DNA from: Mangrovibacter plantisponsor
GTDB taxonomy: Bacteria; Pseudomonadota; Gammaproteobacteria; Enterobacterales; Enterobacteriaceae
NCBI RefSeq assembly: GCF_003182475.1
Contig: NZ_QGTS01000024.1
Location: 1 to 49,997, forward strand
Reading direction: 5' to 3'
DNA: 49,997 nucleotides
Shown: positions 16,395-24,900 of the stretch, piece after piece
Layout: every line of letters starts with the position of its first letter
Numbering within the stretch: position 1 is the stretch's first letter
The notes under the pieces: model-generated
Databases searched by the model: none
What the model saw: only the letters and a program-made list of their open reading frames with translations
What the model was told of the DNA's origin: nothing
Made by a program: the position numbers and the translations under genes

Positions 16395-17180
16395 TTACAG
16401 CGCCTGGGTGACAAACTTCAGCATGTCATCAGCAGCAGAAACCATTTTGGCGTTCATTTCATAAGCCCGCTGCACCATGATCATATCCACCATTTCTTCC
16501 ACCACCTGTACGTTAGAGCCTTCCAGTGAACCCTGTTCCAGGTGCCCAAAGGCGTCTTCGCCCGGCACACCTTCTACTGCATCGCCACTGGCGGCGGTTT
16601 CCCGGTACAGATTGCCACCCAGCGCTTCCAGCCCGGCGGGGTTAACGAAGTTCACCAGGGTGATTTGCCCTAACTCCACCGGGTCGGTTTCCCCGGCGAC
16701 AGTAGCACTGACCGTGCCATCCCGCGCCACCTGAAGTGACTGCACGTTGTCTGGCAGGTCGATTTGCGGAACCAGGGGCAGCCCCTGCGCATTGGTTATC
16801 ATGCCATCGGGGTTAATTTGCAGGTTCCCGGCCCGGGTATAGGCAATATCGCCATCACTGGTTTCTACCTGGAAAAAGCCCTGGCCGGAAATAGCGATAT
16901 CCAGATCCTTGCCCGTGTTCTGAATGCTGCCCACCGTAAATTCTTTCTGGGTGCCCGTCACTTTCACGCCGCTACCGTACTGGATCCCGGTTGGCGCAGT
17001 ATTGTTCTGGTCCAGTAACGCGCCGGGGGCGCGCTGGTTCTGGTAAAACAAGTCAGAGAACATCACCCGATCGCGTTTAAAGCCCGTGGTGTTGACGTTC
17101 GCCAGGTTGTTGGAGATGGCGGCCATGCGCGCATCCTGCGCGGCCAGGCCGGTTTTACTTATCCATAATGCGGGGTTCAT
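16395..17180 (-). CDS. lfgG: Lateral distal rod protein LfgG (FlgG)
   Basis: A 261-residue rod protein. The N-terminal motif is KTGLAAQDARMAAISNNLAN and TTGFKRDRVMFSDL. The central G-Q-G-F-F-Q-V segment follows. The C-terminus is SNVQVVEEMVDMIMVQRAYE, then NAKMVSAADDML. Length matches FlgG (260). It lies 30 nt after lfgF. Confidence 0.96.
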   Translation of the reverse strand: MNPALWISKTGLAAQDARMAAISNNLANVNTTGFKRDRVMFSDLFYQNQRAPGALLDQNNTAPTGIQYGSGVKVTGTQKEFTVGSIQNTGKDLDIAISGQGFFQVETSDGDIAYTRAGNLQINPDGMITNAQGLPLVPQIDLPDNVQSLQVARDGTVSATVAGETDPVELGQITLVNFVNPAGLEALGGNLYRETAASGDAVEGVPGEDAFGHLEQGSLEGSNVQVVEEMVDMIMVQRAYEMNAKMVSAADDMLKFVTQAL

Positions 17181-17210
17181 TGTTTATCCTTGTCTGTTCT
17201 TGCCGGCGCA

Positions 17211-17942
17211 TCATGCGCCGCGTAATAACCGGTTTCCGGCATTCGCCAATTCTTCTGCGGCTTTCATCATCTTGATTTGCGCTTCGAACTGGCGGTTAAG
17301 CGCAATGCTGGACAGCATTTCATCCATCACCGAGACATTGGCGCTTTCCAGGTGGCGGCTGGCGACGACGATATCTTCATCACGCGGGTTTTCCCGTGCT
17401 GTGGTCACCAGGAAACCCGCGTCATTTTTGCTGAGAGCGGCACCGGGAACGCTCACCAGTTTGATACGGTCAACATCCAGCGGCGTGGTCATATTGCCGT
17501 CTTCGGCCACCAGCGAGATCACGCCGTCATCGCTGATATGCAGCGCCGCAAAGGGCGGCAGAATAATCGGGCCGTTATCGCCAATAACCGGGTAGCCATT
17601 AATACTCAGGTCGCCCTCCGGCCCCAGAGTAATTTGCCCGTTACGGGTGTAGATTTCCCGGTCACCGGCGGCCAGCGCAATCAGCCCTTCGCCTTTAATG
17701 GCAATATCCAGCTCACGCCCGGTTTCACGTAACGCGCCAGGCGCCATTTCCACTGAACTGGCTGCGGTGTTGACCAGGTGGCGTGAAGCGTAGCCTGCGC
17801 CGGTGAGCAACTGGCTGTTGGCCGTTTCCAGATCGCGGCGAAACCCGGCGGTGTTGACGTTCGCCAGGTTATTGGCGTGGATCTGCTGGCGGGATAAATT
17901 GCGCGATGCCCCGCTGACTGCGGTAAAAATCAGCTTATCCAT
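17211..17942 (-). CDS. lfgF: Lateral proximal rod protein LfgF (FlgF)
   Basis: A 243-residue rod protein. N-terminal LSRQQIHANNLANVNTAGFR (about 18-37), central GEGLIALAAGDREIYTRNG and C-terminal SANVSVMDEMLSSIALNRQF are typical FlgF/FlgG family features. Its ATG overlaps the lfgE stop by 1 nt (TAATG). Confidence 0.94.
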   Translation of the reverse strand: MDKLIFTAVSGASRNLSRQQIHANNLANVNTAGFRRDLETANSQLLTGAGYASRHLVNTAASSVEMAPGALRETGRELDIAIKGEGLIALAAGDREIYTRNGQITLGPEGDLSINGYPVIGDNGPIILPPFAALHISDDGVISLVAEDGNMTTPLDVDRIKLVSVPGAALSKNDAGFLVTTARENPRDEDIVVASRHLESANVSVMDEMLSSIALNRQFEAQIKMMKAAEELANAGNRLLRGA

Positions 17943-19138
17943 TACACCGCCTGGAACAGGGAGCTCAGCATATTGTCATTGGTGCTGATCACTTTGGTGT
18001 TAGCCTGGTAGTTGCGTTGTGCAGTCATCAGGCCAACCAGTTCATTGGTTAAATCCACATTGGAAGACTCCAGTGCGCCAGCAACAATACTGCCCAGTAA
18101 CCCCGTTCCGGGCTGGCCGATAATGGGCTCACCCGAGCTGGAGGTGTGTACCCAGGTGGTGCCATCCTGGCTGGATAAACCGTTCGCGTTGGCGAAGGTT
18201 GCCAGCACCAGTTGCCCCTGAAGCATGCGCTCACCATTGGAGTAGGTGGCGTACACGTAACCCTCGTCGTCAATCATTTGCCCGGTACACTGCCCAGAAG
18301 CGTAGCCATTACCCTGGTTTTTGCTGACCGAGAAATCAGAACCAAACTGTGTGGAGCCACTGTAGTTCACCGCCAGCGACAAAGGCGCGGCACCGGGGAT
18401 ATCCACCTGAATATCGACTGGGGAAGTGGGGGAAGACAGCACACCCTGATCGGTAAATGACAGCGTTTGCGGGCCTGACGGGGAATCGACCGGTTCGCCA
18501 TTCAGGGTGTACCAGACTTCCCAGGTGTTATCGTCGGTTTTCACATAATACTGGTTCAGTGTGTGTTCCCGGCCCAGCGAATCGTACACCTGCGTGGTAT
18601 AGACGTTATTCCAGCTTTCGCTGTTGTCGGCGTCGAAAGGCGTCACTTCCGGTACCTCGGCGCGGGCATCCAGGTTAGCGGTAAAATCGAGGTTACTGGT
18701 GCTTTTGGCCGCAATGGCATTGTTATTGATTTGCAGCCCGGAAACCGTACCGGTTTGCAGGTTGCCGTTGGCGTCCACCGGGTTACCCTGCAACTGCATG
18801 CCAAGGTTGTTCACCAGGTTGCCGCTGGCATCGGTGCCAAAGTACCCCGCACGGGTAAACGCCGTGTTCCCGCCAGCATCACGCACCATAAAAAAGCCAT
18901 TACCGGAAATCGCCAGGTCCAGGCTGTTGCCGGTGGAAGCAATACTTCCGCCTTTGGTAATACTTTGCGTCATGCCGGTAACGCCCACGCCCAGTGGCTG
19001 GCTGGAAGCGTACAGCGAGGCAAACTCCGCGCGGCCGGATTTAAAACCGACGGTGCCGGAGTTGGCGATGTTATTGGAAATGGCGCCCAACTGGTCGTTG
19101 ATGGCATTCAGGCCAGAAATTGCAACGTTGAAACTCAT
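17942..19138 (-). CDS. lfgE: Lateral hook protein LfgE (FlgE)
   Basis: A 398-residue hook subunit. The N-terminus (NVAISGLNAINDQLGAISNN, then IANSGTVGFKSGRAEFASLY) and C-terminus (ESSNVDLTNELVGLMTAQRN, then YQANTKVISTNDNMLSSLFQ) are the conserved core helices. The middle carries FlgE D1/D2 domains. Length is close to the 400 of Salmonella FlgE. LafE and the LfhB switch control its polymer length. Confidence 0.96.
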   Translation of the reverse strand: MSFNVAISGLNAINDQLGAISNNIANSGTVGFKSGRAEFASLYASSQPLGVGVTGMTQSITKGGSIASTGNSLDLAISGNGFFMVRDAGGNTAFTRAGYFGTDASGNLVNNLGMQLQGNPVDANGNLQTGTVSGLQINNNAIAAKSTSNLDFTANLDARAEVPEVTPFDADNSESWNNVYTTQVYDSLGREHTLNQYYVKTDDNTWEVWYTLNGEPVDSPSGPQTLSFTDQGVLSSPTSPVDIQVDIPGAAPLSLAVNYSGSTQFGSDFSVSKNQGNGYASGQCTGQMIDDEGYVYATYSNGERMLQGQLVLATFANANGLSSQDGTTWVHTSSSGEPIIGQPGTGLLGSIVAGALESSNVDLTNELVGLMTAQRNYQANTKVISTNDNMLSSLFQAV

Positions 19139-19168
19139 AAAAAATACGTCCTGTATTAACGGGCAGCG

Positions 19169-19840
19169 TCATGCCGCGCGTGGTGGGGTGGATGCGCCAA
19201 ACTGGGTAATGTTGTGGTAAGCCACTTCGCCCAGCCCGGCAATGTTCAGCAGCGTCGCGCTACCATCGAGTGGTATGCGCACGTTAGTGACGACACCGCC
19301 TATTTCAATGGGTGCGGTGGTTTCGCCGGTGTCTGTCACCACACTCAGCGTGACATCACCGGCTTCAATGCCCAGCTCTTCCGGGTCGATGGTGAAATCC
19401 ACCTGGCCTGCGCCCTGGCTGCCGAGTTCAATCTTGTGCTCAGTGCCATTGCTCTCTTTGACGATTACTGTCACCACGCTTGCCGGGTGCTCCAGTGTCA
19501 GGCGGCCATTGACGCTGGTTTCGCCATCGCAGTGAAAGCGGTCGGTGTTAACCATCACCGGTTGCCCTACCAGATTGCCGGTGCTCAGGGTCTGGAGGTT
19601 ATCCATTAACACGGTGTTGTTGGCCATTAACTGCGACATCACTTCCATGGACTGCACCTGGGTAAGTTGTGCCAGCTGGCTGACATATTCGGTGCCGTCC
19701 GTGGGGTTGAGCGGGTCCTGGTTTTGGATTTGCGCCACCAGTAATTGCATAAACATGGTATTCATGGATGACGCGGTGCTGTTGCTCACCACATTGTTAC
19801 TGGTGGTGTGTGCGGTGGCGCTGGTCTGGTTGATGTTCAT
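19169..19840 (-). CDS. lfgD: Lateral hook-cap protein LfgD (FlgD)
   Basis: A 223-residue hook scaffold. The N-terminal FlgD block is MNTMFMQLLVAQIQNQDPLN (about 27-46), followed by PTDGTEYVSQLAQLTQVQSM. A FlgD Ig-like/Tudor-like region fills the C-terminal half. ATG overlaps the lfgC stop (TGATG). Confidence 0.95.
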   Translation of the reverse strand: MNINQTSATAHTTSNNVVSNSTASSMNTMFMQLLVAQIQNQDPLNPTDGTEYVSQLAQLTQVQSMEVMSQLMANNTVLMDNLQTLSTGNLVGQPVMVNTDRFHCDGETSVNGRLTLEHPASVVTVIVKESNGTEHKIELGSQGAGQVDFTIDPEELGIEAGDVTLSVVTDTGETTAPIEIGGVVTNVRIPLDGSATLLNIAGLGEVAYHNITQFGASTPPRAA

Positions 19841-20268
19841 CAGCTTGCCTCACCCAGGCGCAGCAGGCTTTGTTGCATGCTTTTGACGTTGTTCAGCACT
19901 TCGACATGGGTTTCAAAGTTCCGCGAAGCGGACAGCATGTCGGCCATTTCTTCCACCACATTGATTTCGGGGTACCAGACATAACCGCTGTTATCTGCCA
20001 GCGGGTGCCCGGGCTGGTAACGCTGGAGCGCACCACTGGTTTCCACGACATCCAGCACCTGTACCCGGGCGCTTTGCAGTGCGCTGTGGTGCGGGTTTTG
20101 CGCCGTGTGGTAGACAGAGGCAAACACCGGGCGTCGCGCTTTATAGGTGCTATCTTCAGCTGCCGCCGGGGTTTCTGCATTGGCCAGGTTACTGGCAATC
20201 GTGTTCAGCCGCACGGTTTGGGCCGTCATAGCTGAACTGGATATTTGGTAAATTGCTTCAAATGCCAT
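19840..20268 (-). CDS. lfgC: Lateral rod protein LfgC (FlgC)
   Basis: A 142-residue rod protein with the N-terminal SAMTAQTVRLNTIASNLANA motif (12-31) and the C-terminal VEEMADMLSASRNFETHVEV motif (about 105-124). The frame is intact, unlike the lfgC frameshift reported for the Flag-2 locus of E. coli strain 042. It lies 20 nt after lfgB. Confidence 0.94.
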   Translation of the reverse strand: MAFEAIYQISSSAMTAQTVRLNTIASNLANAETPAAAEDSTYKARRPVFASVYHTAQNPHHSALQSARVQVLDVVETSGALQRYQPGHPLADNSGYVWYPEINVVEEMADMLSASRNFETHVEVLNNVKSMQQSLLRLGEAS

Positions 20269-20288
20269 TTTCAGGGTTACCTTGCGGG

Positions 20289-20639
20289 TTAACGTTCTTC
20301 AATAGCCTTTTTCAGGCCAGCGAATTTCATGTTCAGGAAGGTCAGGCTCATATGAAACGCCTGGGCGTTTTTGGCAAATTCAGCCTGTTCGACATCCAGA
20401 GCCACGGTATTGCCATCTGCCGCAGGCTGGTAAGGCACGCGGTACAGGGTTTCTGGCGTGGTGTGGCGTAATCCTGGTGAATTTGCGCGTTGCATCTGCG
20501 CGGCAAAATCAATATCTTTAGCCTGGTAACCCGGCGTATCGACATTCGCCAGGTTGGCAGAAAGCACTTCTGCCCGGGTTACACGCAAAGCCAGGGCTTC
20601 GGGGTGAATGCCTAACGCTTTGTCAAAATGAATACTCAC
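20289..20639 (-). CDS. lfgB: Lateral rod protein LfgB (FlgB)
   Basis: A 116-residue proximal rod protein. N-terminal ALALRVTRAEVLSANLANVD, then TPGYQAKDIDF, is the FlgB signature, and the C-terminal helix carries AFHMSLTFLNMKFAGLKKAI. It is the first gene of lfgBCDEFGHIJ and is preceded by a consensus sigma-54 promoter, leaving a ~40 nt leader. Confidence 0.95.
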   Translation of the reverse strand: MSIHFDKALGIHPEALALRVTRAEVLSANLANVDTPGYQAKDIDFAAQMQRANSPGLRHTTPETLYRVPYQPAADGNTVALDVEQAEFAKNAQAFHMSLTFLNMKFAGLKKAIEER

Positions 20640-20689
20640 TGAGTACGTCCTTGTTTATTTCTGGTTGGTTGCTTCCTCAAACTCTTAAT

Positions 20690-20706
20690 AGCAATCATCG
20701 TGCCAG
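20690..20706 (-). promoter_or_regulatory. Sigma-54 promoter of lfgB operon
   Basis: The minus strand reads CTGGCACGATGATTGCT, a full match to YTGGCAC-N5-TTGCW. It lies 51-67 nt upstream of lfgB in the 79-bp gap between divergent lfgB and lfgA, so enhancer sites for LafK may lie within lfgA. This is the strongest promoter call in the window. Confidence 0.85.
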
Positions 20707-20718
20707 GAATTTAATATT

Positions 20719-21501
20719 ATGTATTTCAGTAAGTTGCATTTACCTTCTGCCTTTAATGGGAAGTTTCTTTTCCCCGTCAGCGCCGCCGTTCTATGGGCCT
20801 TTTCCGCATGCCAGGTGGTTGCGGCAAATAACCCCTCTTCCGCTCGCCTCCAGGTTGAAACCGTTGCCCGCCAGGCGGTAAACCAGGCTGTACACCAGCA
20901 AGCAAAACGCCAGCAATGGCAAGACTGGCAGTTACGCATTGCGCTCTTTGTTGCGCAGGATGTAGCGAATTACCCACGCTGCGCCACCACGCCAGAGGCA
21001 CAATTAAGCGGCCTGTCTGCTCAGGATTTCAGCCGGATGAAAGTGAATGTGCGCTGCACTGGCGCGCTAAGCTGGCAAACCACTGTCACCGTCAAACCCG
21101 AGATCCTCCTGCCTGTGGTCACTGCCCGCCACGGCTTGCCCCGGGAGCATTTGCTGACCGCGCAGGATCTGGTAATGAAAAAGCAGAATATTGTGGCGAT
21201 TCGTGGGGGATATGAGACGAACATCGAGAAAATTACCGGTTTTTCAGTAAAGCGCCGGTTGCGGGAAGGCCAGGTTGTTTCGCTGCAACATGTCGATAAA
21301 CCGCAGGTTATTTCCCGTGGGCAACAGGTGACACTGGTCGCCAGTCAACAGGGAATTGAAGCCCGCACCCAGGGGGAAGCACTCCAGAACGGGCGTGCCG
21401 GTGGCATGATTCGTGTCAAAAATCTGTCCAGCGACCGTATTGTGCTGGCGCAGGTAGTGAGCGCCGGGCTGGTAAAAGTGGTTGAAGCAACGGAGGAATA
21501 A
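20719..21501 (+). CDS. lfgA: Lateral P-ring assembly chaperone LfgA (FlgA)
   Basis: A 260-residue periplasmic protein. The signal peptide ends near residue 34 (QVVAA-NNP). The C-terminal SAF-type domain (about 135-258) has LPVVTARHGLPREHLLTAQD and INGFSVKRRLREGQ-like ITGFSVKRRLREGQVVSLQ. It assists LfgI ring assembly. It is transcribed away from lfgB. AGGA lies ~11 nt before ATG. Confidence 0.93.
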   Translation: MYFSKLHLPSAFNGKFLFPVSAAVLWAFSACQVVAANNPSSARLQVETVARQAVNQAVHQQAKRQQWQDWQLRIALFVAQDVANYPRCATTPEAQLSGLSAQDFSRMKVNVRCTGALSWQTTVTVKPEILLPVVTARHGLPREHLLTAQDLVMKKQNIVAIRGGYETNIEKITGFSVKRRLREGQVVSLQHVDKPQVISRGQQVTLVASQQGIEARTQGEALQNGRAGGMIRVKNLSSDRIVLAQVVSAGLVKVVEATEE

Positions 21502-21515
21502 TCCGTAGCGAATAT

Positions 21516-21543
21516 TTAAGTTTCTGTACGAACTGGCCGTTTT
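21516..21543 (+). promoter_or_regulatory. Sigma-28 (LafS) promoter of lfgM-lfgN
   Basis: TTAAGTTT, 12 nt, GCCGTTTT. This is the best of the three matching 28-nt boxes and keeps seven of eight bases of the FliA -35 consensus TAAAGTTT. It gives a leader of ~66 nt before lfgM. A LafS-dependent lfgM would form the same negative feedback as flgM-fliA. Confidence 0.7.
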
Positions 21544-21616
21544 CCTCGTTTACCACAGTGGAAACTGTTTTTCCGCCCGAGCCTGATTTGTGATGGCTTG
21601 TTATGACAGGACAAAA

Positions 21617-21898
21617 ATGATGAAAATTACCGGCTCACAACCGCTTGTCACCCGCCAGATGACAGAAAGCCTGCCTGCAAAAGTGGCAGGTAATGAAGAG
21701 AGTATTGCGGCTATCGTGCCGCTATCTGCCGCAAATGAACCAGTTCCGGAAGGGGCGCTGGCGGCACTGAAAGCCATGCCCGATGTCGATTTGGCGCGGG
21801 TTGAAGAAATGAAGGCGGCGATTGCGCAGGGTGAGTTCAGTATCGACCTGGATGCACTCAGCCAGGCAATGCGCCAGTTTCACCAGGGGGGCAAATGA
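21617..21898 (+). CDS. lfgM: Lateral anti-sigma-28 factor LfgM (FlgM)
   Basis: A 93-residue protein from ATG at 21617, chosen for AGGA 6 nt upstream. Longer frames begin nine codons earlier with no good ribosome site. The N-terminus is disordered in character. The C-terminal sigma-binding helices are VDLARVEEMKAAIAQGEFSI and DLDALSQAMRQF. It would bind LafS until hook completion allows its export. The stop overlaps lfgN by 4 nt. Confidence 0.92.
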   Translation: MMKITGSQPLVTRQMTESLPAKVAGNEESIAAIVPLSAANEPVPEGALAALKAMPDVDLARVEEMKAAIAQGEFSIDLDALSQAMRQFHQGGK

Positions 21899-22335
21899 AC
21901 AGCCCGGCCCGGCAGTACCTGCAGCAGTTCATGCACGACCTCGGCCAGGATTATAAAGCCTGGCGTGGCCTGAATGCCCTGTTACTTCGCCAGCGGCAGG
22001 CAATCCTGGCACGTAACAGTGAAGAACTGGAGACCATCAACCAGCAAATTTTTGGCCTGTACCACAAGTTGAGCAGTACCGGGAGCACACGCCATCAGTT
22101 ATTAAGCGCTCTGGGCGTGAGCACCAATAACCAGGGGGTGCAGCGCCTGATTCGCCATTTGCCTGCCGCCTGGCAGGAGAGCGTTGGTGCCCTGTGGCAG
22201 CAAGTAGAAGCACAGGCCAGAGAAGCGCAAACGGCGAACCAGTACAATGGCACCTTGCTGAATATGCAATACGACATTGTGCAAAGCATTCTCAATGCCA
22301 GCGAGCCGGAAAACTGGCTCTACCAGCACCGCTGA
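21895..22335 (+). CDS. lfgN: Lateral export chaperone LfgN (FlgN)
   Basis: A 146-residue helical cytoplasmic protein with FlgN-like blocks: LNALLLRQRQAILARNSEEL and QIFGLYHKLSSTGSTRHQLL. It would escort LfgK and LfgL to the export gate. It is co-translated with lfgM (ATGA). It ends convergent with lfiJ; the 96-bp gap holds only a weak 6-bp hairpin with no T run. Confidence 0.9.
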   Translation: MNSPARQYLQQFMHDLGQDYKAWRGLNALLLRQRQAILARNSEELETINQQIFGLYHKLSSTGSTRHQLLSALGVSTNNQGVQRLIRHLPAAWQESVGALWQQVEAQAREAQTANQYNGTLLNMQYDIVQSILNASEPENWLYQHR

Positions 22336-22431
22336 AGGCGGGTTACAGGGTGTTGGGCACAATGCAGGCAGAGTTATTGCCTGAATGTAGTTAGCGATGG
22401 AGCAGGCAGGTACCACCAGCCGGGGTGGTGA

Positions 22432-22863
22432 TTACTCCATTATTCGGTAGCGCAGACATTGTGCGGCCAGTGCATCTGTCACCTGTTGTTCTTTACGGCG
22501 CAGTGTTTCCTGTTGTTGCTCCCGGTGTTGGCCCAGCAAGCTTTCCAGCCCCTGGTGCTTTTTGCGCGCCAGTAATAGTTCCCCTTGCAGGCGGCGGGTT
22601 TCTGCCTGCGCCAGAGCATGGGCCTGGGTTTGCCCGTCGATAACCCGTTGCAATGTGCGCTGGTAATTGACCTGGTTGCAGAGCTGGCCGGGGCCTGGGG
22701 ATGTGGTTACAGGCAACTCCGTTGCCAGGCGGGTCAGCGTATCCAGCGTGGTTTTAAGGCGTTGTTGCTGTTGTTGGTGGTGGGAAAAATCGCGGCTCAT
22801 TTCGTCTAACTGGCGGCGGCGCAACTGGTGTAACTGTTCAAGGGTATGCAGTGTGTTGGTCAT
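22432..22863 (-). CDS. lfiJ: Lateral export protein LfiJ (FliJ)
   Basis: A 143-residue, almost wholly coiled-coil, Gln/Arg-rich protein at the end of the lfiEFGHIJ operon, the place of FliJ. FliJ is the central stalk of the FliI hexamer and links it to FlhA. Sequence is poorly conserved in this family. It follows lfiI by 5 nt. Confidence 0.9.
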   Translation of the reverse strand: MTNTLHTLEQLHQLRRRQLDEMSRDFSHHQQQQQRLKTTLDTLTRLATELPVTTSPGPGQLCNQVNYQRTLQRVIDGQTQAHALAQAETRRLQGELLLARKKHQGLESLLGQHREQQQETLRRKEQQVTDALAAQCLRYRIME

Positions 22864-22868
22864 GGTAA

Positions 22869-24188
22869 TTAACCTTCCTGTACCAGGGTGCTGAGTTCAT
22901 GAATAGCCTGAAGGGTCGCCACCGCATCATTGACATCCTGCTGCAGAAAACGCCCGATAGCGGGAGCCAGATTCACGGCTTTGTCTGCCAGTGGGTCTGC
23001 TCCGGCAACATAGCCGCCAAGGGGAATCAGGGGTTTTACCTGTTGCCAGGCAGCCCAGGTCTGTTTAAATGCCCGGGCAGCTTCCTGATGGGAGCGCACG
23101 GTTATCTGGCTCATGCAACGGCTAATAGACTGCCCGATATCAATGGCCGGGTAGTGGCCGCTTTCAGCAAGCTGGCGGGATAATACAATATGCCCGTCGA
23201 GCACCGCGCGGGCGCAGTCAACAATCGGGTCCTGCTGGTCATCGCCTTCGGCAAGCACGGTATAGATGGCGGTCATAGTGCCTGCACTGGTGCTGTTCCC
23301 CGCGCTTTCAACCAGGCGTGGGATCATGGCGAAGGCTGAAGGCGGGTAGCCTTTGGTTGCCGGTGGTTCGCCCAAAGACAGCGCGATTTCCCGCTGAGCC
23401 ATGGCGTAGCGCGTCAGGGAATCGACAATTAACAGCACATCTTTTCCCTGGTCGCGAAACCAGGTGGCAATGCGGTGGCATAATTCCGTGGCCTGAATGC
23501 GCATCAGGGGCGATTCACCGGCCGGGGCGGCAACCACAACGGATTTCGCCAGCCCTTCTTCCTGCAACGCTTCATCAATAAACTCTTTGACTTCACGCCC
23601 CCGCTCGCCAATCAGCCCAACCACCACCACATCGGCCTGAGTAAAACGGGTTATCATGCCAATCAGTACACTTTTTCCCACACCGCTCCCGGCCATCAGC
23701 CCAACGCGCTGGCCTTTACCAATGGTCAACAGGCTGTTGATGGCACGTACCCCGACATCCAGCGTGGTATTTACCGCCCGGCGTTTCAGCGGGTGAACCT
23801 GGCTAATTTGTGCATCAAGCGGGGTTTCGCCGTGGAGCTTGCCTTTGTCGTCCAGCGGTTCCCCCATACCATTGATAACCCGCCCAAGCCATTGGTCGCC
23901 AATCATCAGGCTGTACTGTTTGTCGGTTGGGAAAACCCGGGCGCCAGCACTCAGCCCTTCAGGTTGGGAAAGCGGCATTAACCAGGTGATGTCCTTGTCG
24001 AACCCCACCACCTGGGCCGCAATATGCCCGCTGCGTGCATCTTCTACCTGGCAGTGCTGGCCAATTGCCAACTGGCAACCCGTGCAGGCCAGTAATGGAC
24101 CATGCACCCGCACCAGTTTCCCGGCAACTTTGGCCAGCGGAGTGGTGTTAATGGCGCGCAGTGCCTGTTCAAAATCATTCGGTTTCAT
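22869..24188 (-). CDS. lfiI: Lateral export ATPase LfiI (FliI)
   Basis: A 439-residue cytoplasmic ATPase of the flagellar type III export apparatus. Walker A is AGSGVGKS (166-173), Walker B is LLIVDSLTR with Asp256, and the FliI/YscN signature PPSAFAMIPRLVESAGN follows. The N-terminal beta-barrel domain covers ~20-95. The length fits FliI. Its start overlaps lfiH by 14 nt. Confidence 0.96.
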   Translation of the reverse strand: MKPNDFEQALRAINTTPLAKVAGKLVRVHGPLLACTGCQLAIGQHCQVEDARSGHIAAQVVGFDKDITWLMPLSQPEGLSAGARVFPTDKQYSLMIGDQWLGRVINGMGEPLDDKGKLHGETPLDAQISQVHPLKRRAVNTTLDVGVRAINSLLTIGKGQRVGLMAGSGVGKSVLIGMITRFTQADVVVVGLIGERGREVKEFIDEALQEEGLAKSVVVAAPAGESPLMRIQATELCHRIATWFRDQGKDVLLIVDSLTRYAMAQREIALSLGEPPATKGYPPSAFAMIPRLVESAGNSTSAGTMTAIYTVLAEGDDQQDPIVDCARAVLDGHIVLSRQLAESGHYPAIDIGQSISRCMSQITVRSHQEAARAFKQTWAAWQQVKPLIPLGGYVAGADPLADKAVNLAPAIGRFLQQDVNDAVATLQAIHELSTLVQEG

Positions 24189-24888
24189 GGGGTTGCTCTG
24201 GCAATAATGTGGATTTCAGTGTGTCCATGCAGTGATCAAGGCGGTGCGCGCAACCAATATCAATTTCTGCCTGCTCGGTGATTACCCGGCATTCGCCAGC
24301 AGCAAGTGTGGCCTCTGCACACAGCCCCCATTCCAGGACTTTCTCAGGCAGGGTGTCCTGTATACGGGTGAACTCTTCCGGGTTCATTTGTACCCGAATT
24401 TGGCCCGGTGGCCCGGCCAGCCCACTCAGGGCTTCTTCTACCAGTGCCAGCAATTGCGTGGGTTGCAGTGCCAGTTCGCAGCGAATCACCTGGCGGGTGA
24501 CTTTTTCCACCAGTTGCAGCAGTTCAGTACGGCGTTGTTGCTCAAAGCCTGCCAGGAAACGGTTAACAGCCTGGTGGGCGTTATCCAGTGGCGAGAGGGT
24601 ATCGTCAAATTGTTGCCGGGCGAGGCGTTTTCCTTCAGCCAGCCCTTTGCGCATCCCTTCTTCAAAGCCCAGGCGCACACCCTCCTGGTAACCTTCCTGC
24701 TGTCCTTCTTCCAGCCCGCGGGCAAAACCCTGGTTCATGCCATCGTTATAGCCCCGGGAAAGCTGCTGCTGGGTAGTGATACCCTGCTGGCCGGCATCTG
24801 TTGGTGCGTGTTCTGGTTGTGCCGGGCGCAACGGGGGAAACTGGTAACGGCGCGGCCTGATTACCGCCTGACGGGGTTGTTTTTCCAT
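24175..24888 (-). CDS. lfiH: Lateral export ATPase regulator LfiH (FliH)
   Basis: A 237-residue protein. The middle (about 45-80) is a run of Gly-spaced repeats (GYNDGMNQGFARGLEEGQQE, GYQEGVRLGFEEGMRKG) matching the GxxxG repeats typical of FliH. The C-terminal domain (about 115-230) binds FliI. GGAG lies 6 nt before ATG. Confidence 0.93.
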   Translation of the reverse strand: MEKQPRQAVIRPRRYQFPPLRPAQPEHAPTDAGQQGITTQQQLSRGYNDGMNQGFARGLEEGQQEGYQEGVRLGFEEGMRKGLAEGKRLARQQFDDTLSPLDNAHQAVNRFLAGFEQQRRTELLQLVEKVTRQVIRCELALQPTQLLALVEEALSGLAGPPGQIRVQMNPEEFTRIQDTLPEKVLEWGLCAEATLAAGECRVITEQAEIDIGCAHRLDHCMDTLKSTLLPEQPHETE

Positions 24889-24900
24889 CTTTGTCTCCGG

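Noticed and set aside
22336-22431. Terminator between convergent lfgN and lfiJ
   Set aside because: The 6-bp ACCACC/GGTGGT hairpin has no T run on either strand.
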